Positions 18,883 through 26,775 of a stretch of DNA of 64,000 bases are shown here, in pieces (position 1 is the stretch's first letter; every line of letters begins with the position of its first letter). The translations under genes and the position numbers were made by a program. The stretch is from Cyanocohniella sp. LLY (lineage in GTDB: Bacteria > Cyanobacteriota > Cyanobacteriia > Cyanobacteriales > Nostocaceae): contig JAKOMP010000006.1 of NCBI GenBank assembly GCA_022241785.1, positions 302-64,301 of the forward strand, in the 5' to 3' direction. A model generated the notes under the pieces. It was not told the DNA's origin, ran no database searches, and saw only the letters and a list, made by a program, of their open reading frames with translations.

Positions 18883-19767
18883 ATGATCGTCTGTCCTAAT
18901 TGCAATCACCCCAATCCAGACGGCGCTGTCCAGTGTGAAGCTTGTTATACGCCGTTACCAACAACTAGTAACTGTCCCAACTGTGGCGCAACGGTGCAGG
19001 CAGATGCTGCTTTTTGTGGTCAATGTGGTTATAATCTGCACTCAAATGCTGCGCCTACTACTGCTGCTGCCACTGTTGCTCCTGATATTGCCGTAGAAGT
19101 ACCGCCGTTAGTTGAGCCTGATCCACTATTGGAACTATTACAACCAGATTCGTTGGGAATCAACTCAGATGCCAACGCCAATCCACCTGAGGCCTCACCT
19201 TTGCCAGCGACAGCAATGTCAATGCCACCAGCAGAAAGTAGCCCAGCACCAGCACCTGCTGCTGCTCAACCTGTAGTTGCAGAGCCAGAAGTGGCAACTC
19301 CACCCCCGGCACCCACACCAGATCCCCAGCCAGAGCCGCCACCAGCTCCGGTAGAACCCCCCGCACCTGAACCTGAGCCTCAAACAGTTGCCGCCGCAGC
19401 AACTCCTGTCCCAGCGGCTTCTAGGACGCAATTACAGCAGGTAACGGCACGGTTATTCCACGTCCAAAGCGATAGCGAAATTGAACTGCCACAAACTTTG
19501 TCTGTAATTCATATCGGCAAGCCCAATGACCGCATTCCCCCCGATGTGGACGTTTCAGGATTTTCCAATTCAGAAATTGTTTCCCGGATACATGCAGATA
19601 TTCGGGTTGAGGGAGATGCTCACTACATAGAAGATGTGGGCAGTTCTAATGGTACTTATATTAATAACTTGCCATTATTGCCAGGGAACCGACACCGCCT
19701 CAGACCAGGCGATCGCATCAGTCTGGGTAAAGGCGACTTGGTAACTTTTCTGTTTCAACTTGTGTAA
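18883..19767 (+). CDS. FHA-domain protein with N-terminal zinc ribbons
   Basis: About 294 residues. Two Cys pairs at the start (CPNCNHPNPDGAVQCEAC and CPNCGATVQADAAFCGQCG) form zinc ribbons. A long Pro/Ala/Glu-rich linker (about 60-185) separates them from a C-terminal FHA domain with IHIGKPNDRIPPDVDVSG, SRIHADIRVEG and GSSNGTYINN, the phosphothreonine-binding loops. It should act as a phosphopeptide-dependent adaptor, for example for Ser/Thr kinases. No kinase gene is adjacent. Confidence 0.9.
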   Translation: MIVCPNCNHPNPDGAVQCEACYTPLPTTSNCPNCGATVQADAAFCGQCGYNLHSNAAPTTAAATVAPDIAVEVPPLVEPDPLLELLQPDSLGINSDANANPPEASPLPATAMSMPPAESSPAPAPAAAQPVVAEPEVATPPPAPTPDPQPEPPPAPVEPPAPEPEPQTVAAAATPVPAASRTQLQQVTARLFHVQSDSEIELPQTLSVIHIGKPNDRIPPDVDVSGFSNSEIVSRIHADIRVEGDAHYIEDVGSSNGTYINNLPLLPGNRHRLRPGDRISLGKGDLVTFLFQLV

Positions 19768-19812
19768 TTAAGGCTTCCCATCCTCCAGCCGTCTTTGTTT
19801 CCATCTTGGAGG

Positions 19813-20045
19813 GTCAAAAGAGGCAGGGGAGCAGGGGGCAGGGAGCAAGGGAGAAAGCTGAGACGGAGCTTGTTACTCCGCCCCTGCAAGAGCGCCCTAG
19901 AAGGCGATGCCCTGAGCTTGTCGAAGGGGCGGGGCTTTATACCCATGTTCCGCTCTGCTCCACGGCTTCTCTGCGAGACGCTGCACGAACTGACAGGGCT
20001 TGCTCCCCCTGCTCCCTGCTCCCCTGCCCCTCCGCTTCTTGGTAA
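19813..20045. repeat. Dispersed GC-rich repeat block
   Basis: This gene-free stretch contains GGGAGCAGGGGGCAGGGAGC, AGACGGAGCTTGTTACTCC, the widespread string CCTGAGCTTGTCGAAGG and CTCTGCGAGACGCTGCACG. Much of it recurs in inverted form at 49.97-50.15 kb. Overlapping ORFs in the track here are repeat translations. Confidence 0.65.
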
Positions 20046-20109
20046 GTACACTAGGATGGATGAAAGTACACTCCAGTAGTTAGGGTAATTACGTTCAGGA
20101 AAGTGACTT

Positions 20110-20853
20110 ATGAAGGAACCAGGTAAAAATTTTGAACCATTGCTCAGTAGAGAAGCCCCGCCAGAAGTAGAACGCATGGGGTTAACTTGGCTAATTGCTG
20201 CGGCGATCGCAACTAGTTTGTTGTGGCAAGTACCAGGAGGCGATTATATTTTATACCCGTTTAGCATCCTGGCAACTTGGTTCCATGAAATGGGTCACGG
20301 CTTGATGGCTTTGGTATTGGGGGGACAGTTTCATCAATTACAGATTTTTAGTAATGGTTCTGGTGTAGCAACTTATAGCATCTCGCGGACTTTGTGGCCC
20401 ATTGGCCCGGCTTTAGTCGCCGCCGCAGGCCCAATGGGGCCCCCTATTGCCGGTGCAGGGTTAATTCTGGCTTCCCGGAGTTTTACTACAGCCTCCCTGA
20501 GTTTAAAAATACTAGGAGGTATTTTGTTGCTTTCCACGTTATTTTGGGTGCGTTCTTGGTTCGGATTGTTCGCCATTCCCCTACTAGGTTTCATCATCCT
20601 GGGGATTTCTTTAAAAGCGCCCCATTGGATGCAGGGATTTGCTATTCAATTTCTCGGCGTTCAAGCTTGTATTAGTACATATCACCAACTGAATTATTTA
20701 TTTAGCTATAGTGCTGGCCCCTTAGGACTTTCTGATACGGCACAAATGCAAAAATATTTACTGTTACCTTACTGGTTTTGGGGTTGGTTAATGGCGATCG
20801 CCTCCCTGGTAATTTTAGTTCAAAGTCTCCGCATCGCTTACCGTACGAAGTGA
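20110..20853 (+). CDS. M50-type membrane metallopeptidase homologue
   Basis: A 247-residue protein with about six membrane segments. The HExxH zinc motif is present as WFHEMGHGLMALVLGG, placed at the end of a hydrophobic helix as in M50 site-2 proteases (M50B-like). The third ligand is not obvious, so peptidase activity is likely but not proven. It ends 60 bp before the distal end of the CRISPR array and is convergent with it. It is a cyanobacterial membrane protein and probably unrelated to CRISPR. Confidence 0.8.
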   Translation: MKEPGKNFEPLLSREAPPEVERMGLTWLIAAAIATSLLWQVPGGDYILYPFSILATWFHEMGHGLMALVLGGQFHQLQIFSNGSGVATYSISRTLWPIGPALVAAAGPMGPPIAGAGLILASRSFTTASLSLKILGGILLLSTLFWVRSWFGLFAIPLLGFIILGISLKAPHWMQGFAIQFLGVQACISTYHQLNYLFSYSAGPLGLSDTAQMQKYLLLPYWFWGWLMAIASLVILVQSLRIAYRTK

Positions 20854-20913
20854 GATCCGCCTCCGGCGGGGCGGTTACGCCATCGCTAAATATGCAAGGT
20901 ATTATCTGGGATC

Positions 20914-21788
20914 AATGAAATTTCAACATTTAATCTTCGGGGTGGTTTTGAGAAAATCGAAGTTTCAATCCCTCACAGGGAGTTAATGAAATTTCAACTT
21001 CACGTTATCCAAGATGAACACGGGGTGAAACTCTGGTTTCAATCCCTCATAGGGAGTTAAGGAAATTTCAACGGATTCTGTTCTAAGAAGAGAATCTAAA
21101 AATTACCCTGTTTCAATCCCTCATAGGGAGTTAAGGAAATTTCAACCCGTCCACAAAACAACAAAAGCCAACAATTTTTTCTGTTTCAATCCCTCATAGG
21201 GAGTTAAGGAAATTTCAACCTTCTTGGGCTGTATCATCTACTCCGGTATATTCCCGTTTCAATCCCTCATAGGGAGTTAAGGAAATTTCAACAGACTTCC
21301 TTACTTTTGGCATGACTAACTTTAGTTTCAATCCCTCATAGGGAGTTAAGGAAATTTCAACGTAATAGCCAAATTACTTGGCTGTAAATATTGATTGTTT
21401 CAATCCCTCATAGGGAGTTAAGGAAATTTCAACGGGGTTGGTGAAATTAAAGTTAAGAATATTACGTGTTTCAATCCCTCATAGGGAGTTAAGGAAATTT
21501 CAACCTTCGCACCACCGAGAGCGGTTTTGCAGCTGTAAGTTTCAATCCCTCATAGGGAGTTAAGGAAATTTCAACGAACAACAAAAGTATAAGAAGTTTT
21601 CATCTTTTTGTTTCAATCCCTCATAGGGAGTTAAGGAAATTTCAACTCTATGAATAATCAGCAAATCTTACAATGGATTAGTTTCAATCCCTCATAGGGA
21701 GTTAAGGAAATTTCAACTACTCAACGCTCCCGTGCGTTTGCTCTTTCTTGAGTTTCAATCCCTCATAGGGAGTTAAGGAAATTTCAAC
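20914..21788 (-). CRISPR. CRISPR array: 12 full 37-bp repeats plus a truncated one
   Basis: Full repeats start at 20962, 21036, 21110, 21183, 21256, 21325, 21397, 21468, 21539, 21610, 21681 and 21752; spacers are 32-37 bp. The repeat, read on the minus strand, is GTTGAAATTTCCTTAACTCC... ending in AGGGATTGAAAC, the usual 8-nt ATTGAAAC handle. Transcription should thus run right to left. The left-most full repeat has two changes (CACAGG, TTAATG) and a 14-nt repeat remnant lies at 20914, as expected at the old, leader-distal end. The leader and cas2 are at the right, which agrees with the orientation. Confidence 0.97.
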
Positions 21789-21999
21789 GGCAACAGCCTA
21801 AAACTCTATGTATATTTACTTTTCAAGGTTCTGGTGCGCGGATGAGCCAATCATAGCATCAAAGATGTAGATTGATTGGCCAACAAATAGCTCAAACCCA
21901 GATTATGTAAGGCGCGCGGATACTTGAGGAGCGATTGGACTCAAAAGTGTTGCGCTGTGAGGATTTGCAGCCATCTTTCCACAAGAGCGTTCTGAACAC
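21789..21999 (-). promoter_or_regulatory. CRISPR leader
   Basis: The 211 bp between the youngest repeat and the cas2 stop contain no ORF. Read toward the array there is an A/T-rich segment AACCTTGAAAAGTAAATATA with a possible -10, ending at GGCTGTTGCC before the first repeat. GCGCGGAT occurs at 21836 and 21914 and in inverted form at 22006, at the end of cas2. These may be leader motifs for integration. Confidence 0.75.
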
Positions 22000-22287
22000 C
22001 TACCCATCCGCGCATTCTGCAAAGAAAATACTATCATCACGAATCTTTTGCCCACCAATACGTTCTATTTTACCTACACAGCAAGCACACATCGAGTAAA
22101 AAAGAATGCTATCGCTTTCAGGCTTAATTAATTTGTTTAAGCGCGATCGCAATCTTGCATACTGAGTATCAGTTAGATAGCATTCAAACACACTATACTG
22201 TACCCATTGACCGTAAGACTTGAGTATTTTGTGGATTTTGGTGCGGCGTTTGTCTTCGGAAATATCGTAGGACACAATCACATTCAT
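22000..22287 (-). CDS. cas2: CRISPR-associated endoribonuclease/integrase subunit Cas2
   Basis: A 95-residue Cas2 with VIVSYDISEDKRRTKIHKIL (first beta strand with the conserved Asp) and WVQYSVFECYLT. It forms the Cas1-Cas2 spacer integrase. Start is the ATG two codons inside the track ORF, with AGGAG nine bases upstream. It follows cas1 with 18 bp between them and is the last cas gene before the leader. Confidence 0.96.
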   Translation of the reverse strand: MNVIVSYDISEDKRRTKIHKILKSYGQWVQYSVFECYLTDTQYARLRSRLNKLIKPESDSILFYSMCACCVGKIERIGGQKIRDDSIFFAECADG

Positions 22288-22305
22288 TGGCAAGCTCTCC
22301 TGTTC

Positions 22306-23310
22306 CTACTTCAAAACCAATGGGGGGTATTTTTCGGTTTCTCCCATCAAGTATTTAGCCAATAATCGAGCCTGTAGCTCAAATGCCTCTTGGTAAGTAC
22401 ACTTGCGCCCTAATACTGGATGCTTAAACTCAGACTGTTTTTTTTGCGCGTATTGTTGCAAAAATCTTTTTCGTCCTTCTGGGGTTAAGGATACTGCACC
22501 ACTCAAAGGCTCTGTTACAAAATCGCTTTTTGTCAACAATTGCTTATTCAATGTAGACAAGACTACCGCATCTACTACTAAAGGACGAAATTCTTCCATT
22601 AAGTCTAATGCCAATGACGGTCTACCATAGCGTTCACAATGTAAGTATCCTAAATATGGATCAAATCCGGCAATATTGACTGCACCTTGAATGTCATGCC
22701 GTAATAATGAATAACCAAAGCTAAGTAAAGAATTAACTGGATCTGTTGGCGGACGGCGCACACGTTTAGTAAAACTAAATTCTGTAGTCCGAATTAATTG
22801 GTCAAAGCAAGCAAAATAAGCAGCACTCCCAGCACCTTCTAATCCCCGCAATGAATTAATATTTTTTGTAGTCTCGATTGGTGCGATCGCTTGTTCTAAA
22901 CGTGTTACATTCGCAGATAAATCCAAGCCTGGGCTTTCACGTTGGCGACGGATGAGAAAACTACGGTAGTTTTTCAACTTTCCACGAACAAACCCTTGTA
23001 CTACATGAATTGCTTGGACTGACTCACCTATTGCCTGCCATTGAGCCTTACGCACAAAAATATTCTTGGTCACTTCTGGTTGTAAAGTCCCTAAGTAACG
23101 ACCATTATTTGTTAGAAAAGTTAGAGGGATGTGCCTCTCTAGTAATTCAGAAATAGCAGCAGGTGAAATGGTTGCTCGTCCTAAAATTACAACACCATCT
23201 ATTTTAATTAATGGAACATCTAAAATTGTCTTTTTATTGAATTTGACATGAAGACGCTCGTCAACTTTGCCAACAAAAGCATCTTCTTGAGTAACGTACA
23301 CTGTTCCCAT
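22306..23310 (-). CDS. cas1: CRISPR integrase Cas1
   Basis: The integrase subunit, about 334 residues. It starts at MGTVYVTQEDAFVGKV (internal ATG; the track uses GTG four codons earlier). Family segments are IDGVVILGRATISPAA, FLTNNGRYLGTL, LRGLEGAGSAAYFACFDQLI, DPVNSLLSFGYSLL with the catalytic Glu region, HCERYGRPSLALDLMEEFRP with the metal His/Asp, and LARLLAKYL. All catalytic regions look intact. Confidence 0.97.
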   Translation of the reverse strand: MGTVYVTQEDAFVGKVDERLHVKFNKKTILDVPLIKIDGVVILGRATISPAAISELLERHIPLTFLTNNGRYLGTLQPEVTKNIFVRKAQWQAIGESVQAIHVVQGFVRGKLKNYRSFLIRRQRESPGLDLSANVTRLEQAIAPIETTKNINSLRGLEGAGSAAYFACFDQLIRTTEFSFTKRVRRPPTDPVNSLLSFGYSLLRHDIQGAVNIAGFDPYLGYLHCERYGRPSLALDLMEEFRPLVVDAVVLSTLNKQLLTKSDFVTEPLSGAVSLTPEGRKRFLQQYAQKKQSEFKHPVLGRKCTYQEAFELQARLLAKYLMGETEKYPPLVLK

Positions 23311-23354
23311 AGTTACATCCACAATTAATCAATTGACTGAGTAATGATTCTTAA

Positions 23355-23948
23355 TTACTTAGCTTCTTGATAGCGTCCTACTGTTTCTACAGCTTGCGGT
23401 AAACAATGAGAATATAAACTACATCCATCACACCGTTTAGCTTTGATAGCTTTAGGCATTGCACCTGTAACTAATAGTGTTTGCACAGCTTCAATCGTAG
23501 CGATCGCAGTTTGACGCAATTGTTCTGAAATCTCTACTAGTTGACGTTGGTGAGAGTGTGCATAGTAGACATATCCAGTGTTGATAGGTTTCCCTGTCAT
23601 TTCTTCTAAACACAAGGCTTGAGCGCAGACTTGTAATTCATCATTATCCCACTCGCCTTTACGCCCTCTTTTGTACTCTATTGGATAAAATTCACCATTT
23701 TCTGATTCAATTAAATCTGATTTGCCTATTAACTTGTATCTATCAGATTTCAACCAAATCGCCCTTATTTGCCAAGTATCGTCACGGTTTACATCTCCAG
23801 TTGTATGAACGCGCTCATGTAAAGTTGTACCTTCAATTGTGTATTGGTTGTCAATAAATTCTCCTGCACAAAACATTCGCCAGCAGCGATGTGGACAGTA
23901 GGAATACTGATTTAAGGCTGCAATTGGAATATAATCACTCTCATTCAT
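23355..23948 (-). CDS. cas4: Cas4 RecB-like nuclease with Fe-S cluster
   Basis: A 197-residue Cas4 that trims prespacers. Cys residues for an Fe-S cluster are present in YSYCPHRCW and in CDGCSLYSHC. The PD-(D/E)xK core is seen as LIGKSDLIESENGEFYPIEYKRG (Asp... Glu-x-Lys). It lies between cas6 and cas1 on the same strand, with short spacers of about 30 bp. Confidence 0.95.
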   Translation of the reverse strand: MNESDYIPIAALNQYSYCPHRCWRMFCAGEFIDNQYTIEGTTLHERVHTTGDVNRDDTWQIRAIWLKSDRYKLIGKSDLIESENGEFYPIEYKRGRKGEWDNDELQVCAQALCLEEMTGKPINTGYVYYAHSHQRQLVEISEQLRQTAIATIEAVQTLLVTGAMPKAIKAKRCDGCSLYSHCLPQAVETVGRYQEAK

Positions 23949-23977
23949 AATTTAATTTGGTGTTTGGATAGAAAAGC

Positions 23978-24796
23978 TTATACTCGACGCACCATTCCCA
24001 TACCCATCGTTGTTTTACGCCCTAAACCTGCGTATAGTGCAAAATTAGCTAATGTATTCATTTGCTTAATTACTAATGGCTCAACATCTCCCAATATCCG
24101 GTAGCCAATTCGACCAACACAACCTATGAATTTGCTTTCATAATTAGTCAAAACTTCAGTATTGATATTAAAAGCACTGGGATAAACCGATTCAATGGCA
24201 ATACTAGCAATTTCCATCCCACTATATTTATTCCAACGGCTAAGAAGGCTATTGAATACAGATTCTTTTAGAGGTAAAACATTGTCATATCCACCTTGGC
24301 GGAATGATACAGGCGTAGCGAAGGTGAAATCAAGATTGCGTTCTCTATCACTAGCTTGCTCATACAACTGCTCATAGGTGCAAGCATTAGCCCAAGGTTG
24401 CGTTAATAGTGGTGTACCTTGAATACTAGTAATGTGTAAGTTTGCAGAACCCAAATGCCAAGGGTATTTAGGGTTAAGATTCAACCACAGTTCAGTTAAT
24501 TTACTAAATAAAGTGTCATCAAGTAGGGAAATACGCCACCAGCAGGGAGTACCAGCTGCGATAGGTTTTTGATGACTAAATTGCAAAGTCTGGTGATTCT
24601 GCTTGTGTTGCCGTTGTATTTGTAACGGTGAAAGAGTGAATGCTTTATCTGCTTTAGAGGAGTGCAAATAGTCTCCCAAACTGGAATTAACGGAACTGAT
24701 CAAAGTAAGAAAGAGGGCATGAAGATGTCTGCCAGTGAGAAATTCGGGGTATATGGGAGACTGGGGAATGAGGTTAAGGATGAGGCTATAAGGCAT
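23978..24796 (-). CDS. cas6: Cas6 crRNA-processing endoribonuclease
   Basis: A 272-residue RAMP protein. The C-terminus has the glycine-rich Cas6 loop YAGLGRKTTMGMGMVRR, and the first half has the typical Cas6 layout with HALFLTLIS. It should cut the repeat leaving the ATTGAAAC handle. A short gap that holds a palindrome separates it from csc1. Confidence 0.92.
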   Translation of the reverse strand: MPYSLILNLIPQSPIYPEFLTGRHLHALFLTLISSVNSSLGDYLHSSKADKAFTLSPLQIQRQHKQNHQTLQFSHQKPIAAGTPCWWRISLLDDTLFSKLTELWLNLNPKYPWHLGSANLHITSIQGTPLLTQPWANACTYEQLYEQASDRERNLDFTFATPVSFRQGGYDNVLPLKESVFNSLLSRWNKYSGMEIASIAIESVYPSAFNINTEVLTNYESKFIGCVGRIGYRILGDVEPLVIKQMNTLANFALYAGLGRKTTMGMGMVRRV

Positions 24797-24820
24797 GAAT
24801 AATTAAAATGGTAAATGTAG

Positions 24821-24837
24821 GGTGGGCAATGCCCACC
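24821..24837. repeat. Perfect palindrome in the cas6-csc1 gap
   Basis: GGTGGGCA-T-TGCCCACC-type palindrome of 17 bp. The same GTGGGCATTGCCCACC motif is widespread in cyanobacterial intergenic DNA. Here it could act as an mRNA hairpin that limits read-through from csc1 into cas6. Confidence 0.7.
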
Positions 24838-24845
24838 ACTTGAGA

Positions 24846-25565
24846 TTAAGCTTTAAATTGATACCGCATTTTTGCCGGTAAGCGCACTTTTTCAGTTTTG
24901 CTGGGATTGTCGAATTCGTAGTACTGTCCTTGGCGAATGCTAACATTTTGAATCAGACTCACCGGGGGCATATTTACCACATCATAGCTAACGACTTGAT
25001 GAGTAAACATCACATCCAAAGGATTTAATGGATAAGAAAAAAAGAAATCCCCTGTTTTTAATTCAATTTTGGTAACTTCTTGAATAATGAGTTCAGCTTT
25101 ACTCATCCATTTACCTAAGCGAATCCATTTTGGTAGCTTTAATTGCTTTTGAGAAATTATAAACAACTCAAAGTTACTTTCCGGTGCAATTTCTTTTGCC
25201 CTACCAAAACTAGGAATATTTTTTTGCGTTTTCTCCATCTCCACATGGTAGTTATTGTTAGCATACTTCCAGGTGTTAAGAGTTGTAGAATGATTAACTG
25301 CACGTGCAGGAGTCACATAAATTTCTTGATGATTTAGCGGTGTTAGATGTACCTCATATTTAGGAACTTGTTCGGAGCAAAAATAACGATAGGAATGTTC
25401 TTCAGCAACGGTAGTAGAGTAAATTTGGCTATCAACTAAACCCAGTGCATAACAGAGAGCATAGTTGTGAATTATTGGCTCTGTTTCATACAAACGACCG
25501 ATTTCACGAGTTGCGTAATAGAGGCTGTCATGAAGTTCTATTTGACAGAGGTAAATAAATACCAT
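24846..25565 (-). CDS. csc1: Csc1 (Cas5 group), type I-D Cascade subunit
   Basis: A 239-residue Cas5-like RAMP that caps the crRNA 5' handle in the type I-D complex. It has the I-D Csc1 look: YLCQIELHDSLYYATREIGRLYETEPIIHNYALCYALG at the start and FFFSYPLNPLDVMFTHQV later. Its start overlaps the stop of csc2 by one base (TAATG), so the two are translationally coupled. Confidence 0.93.
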   Translation of the reverse strand: MVFIYLCQIELHDSLYYATREIGRLYETEPIIHNYALCYALGLVDSQIYSTTVAEEHSYRYFCSEQVPKYEVHLTPLNHQEIYVTPARAVNHSTTLNTWKYANNNYHVEMEKTQKNIPSFGRAKEIAPESNFELFIISQKQLKLPKWIRLGKWMSKAELIIQEVTKIELKTGDFFFSYPLNPLDVMFTHQVVSYDVVNMPPVSLIQNVSIRQGQYYEFDNPSKTEKVRLPAKMRYQFKA

Positions 25566-26581
25566 TACTCTTTCCCCGCTTTAGCCGCAGTTTTCTTCTT
25601 GGTAATATGAGCTTTAGCATAAGCTTTAGCTTCTGCATCAGCCTTTTGCAAAATTGCCTGAATTCCTTTCTCACTTCCTATTAAAGTTTTGACTTCATTA
25701 ATTAGGGATACAAAAGCATCACCAATTAAATCTGTGTGAACAATAAACTCATCAGCCATTAACGCTTCAATAGCCTTTTTAGCAGCAGTAATTACATCAT
25801 CTTCATCTAGTGGATCGGGAGCATTTAAGGTATTATTAGATTTCATTTGGTCATATATTGCCTGAGTCCAACGCAGGTTACTAGTGATTTCGCCATCAGC
25901 AAATACAACACCAATTAACTCATTTCTAACTCGACCTGTACGGGTGGTTTGCGCTCCATAATGACGAGTTCGCAGAATGTTATTAAAAACGTAAAGGAAG
26001 CTAGCTTCAGTGGGGTCTTTCAAGGTGACAATACTAGGAAAGAAAACTTGCGGTCTAATGTGGTCTTGCTGATTAATTCGACTCGTGACTTCACCAGGTT
26101 TAGAACCATTTTCACCCTTAGAAGCCATCGTGCCATTTTCATAAGGAGCATTTAGGGTAAATGTTTCGTGTGATTCATCAAAAGCTGTAATTGAAAATGC
26201 CGTGTCTACCACAACTTTTGATTTTTCAGAACCAGAGTCACCAATAGCAAATCCGTAAATGATGCAATCAGGATTATCCATTGCAAAATTCACGTTGTAT
26301 TCGCATTCTTCAGCCGTCATTAATCCATAATTACGCAGTAATTCCCGACCAACTAAACGCTCGGGAGTAGACTGTTTGCGCTTGAACATTGACAACCGGC
26401 TAATTGTGGTTTTGTCTTTAACTCCTGCTCTTACCCGTGCTTTGTTCAGTTCTGCATCTGTCTGGAATAGAGGGTAAGATTCAGTAATACGAATAGTCAA
26501 AAAATGAACATATTTACCCATTGGTTTGTATGGAATTTCAGTTTGAAAGAATTTTGATTCAACAGTTTTTAAAATTGCCAT
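25565..26581 (-). CDS. csc2: Csc2 (Cas7 group), type I-D Cascade backbone
   Basis: A 338-residue Cas7 homologue that forms the crRNA-binding filament. The type I-D signature is visible: LRNYGLMTAEECEYNVNFAMDNPDCIIYGFAIGDSGSEKSKV, and RTRHYGAQTTRTGRVRNELIGVVFADGE. The C-terminal 40 residues are Lys/Ala-rich. It is coupled to csc1. Confidence 0.95.
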   Translation of the reverse strand: MAILKTVESKFFQTEIPYKPMGKYVHFLTIRITESYPLFQTDAELNKARVRAGVKDKTTISRLSMFKRKQSTPERLVGRELLRNYGLMTAEECEYNVNFAMDNPDCIIYGFAIGDSGSEKSKVVVDTAFSITAFDESHETFTLNAPYENGTMASKGENGSKPGEVTSRINQQDHIRPQVFFPSIVTLKDPTEASFLYVFNNILRTRHYGAQTTRTGRVRNELIGVVFADGEITSNLRWTQAIYDQMKSNNTLNAPDPLDEDDVITAAKKAIEALMADEFIVHTDLIGDAFVSLINEVKTLIGSEKGIQAILQKADAEAKAYAKAHITKKKTAAKAGKE

Positions 26582-26616
26582 GATTTATCTCCAAAATGAG
26601 GTTAATTAAGTTAAAT

Positions 26617-26752
26617 TGGCGGTTAAAAACCGCATCTACACAGGCGAAACCCACCTGCGTGGGTTAAAAATACCCATTTTTTTATTAGTCCGCGCAGGAC
26701 GTTCGGCGAAGCTCAGTCGAGCTGCGGACTTTGTTTGTGTAGCCGCAACTTA
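26617..26752. repeat. Dispersed palindromic repeat inserted between cas10d and csc2
   Basis: GCGGTTAAAAACCGC, then ACCCACCTGCGTGGGT, then TAGTCCGCGCAGGACG...GCGGACTTTGTTTGTGTAGCCGC. This is the TTAAAAACCGC/CTGTGTAG-type intergenic repeat seen throughout Nostocales. It sits inside the cas operon on the transcribed path, so it becomes part of the mRNA as strong hairpins. Confidence 0.7.
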
Positions 26753-26775
26753 TAGTCGCCCTGGCTCTAATTTGA

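Noticed and set aside
19755-20177. 140-aa minus ORF and two plus ORFs before the M50 gene
   Set aside because: Repeat translations (CCSPAPPLL and similar); one runs into the M50 gene on the opposite strand.
20914-21788. CRISPR array transcribed left to right
   Set aside because: The degenerate repeats lie on the left, the leader and cas2 on the right, and the repeat ends in ATTGAAAC on the minus strand.
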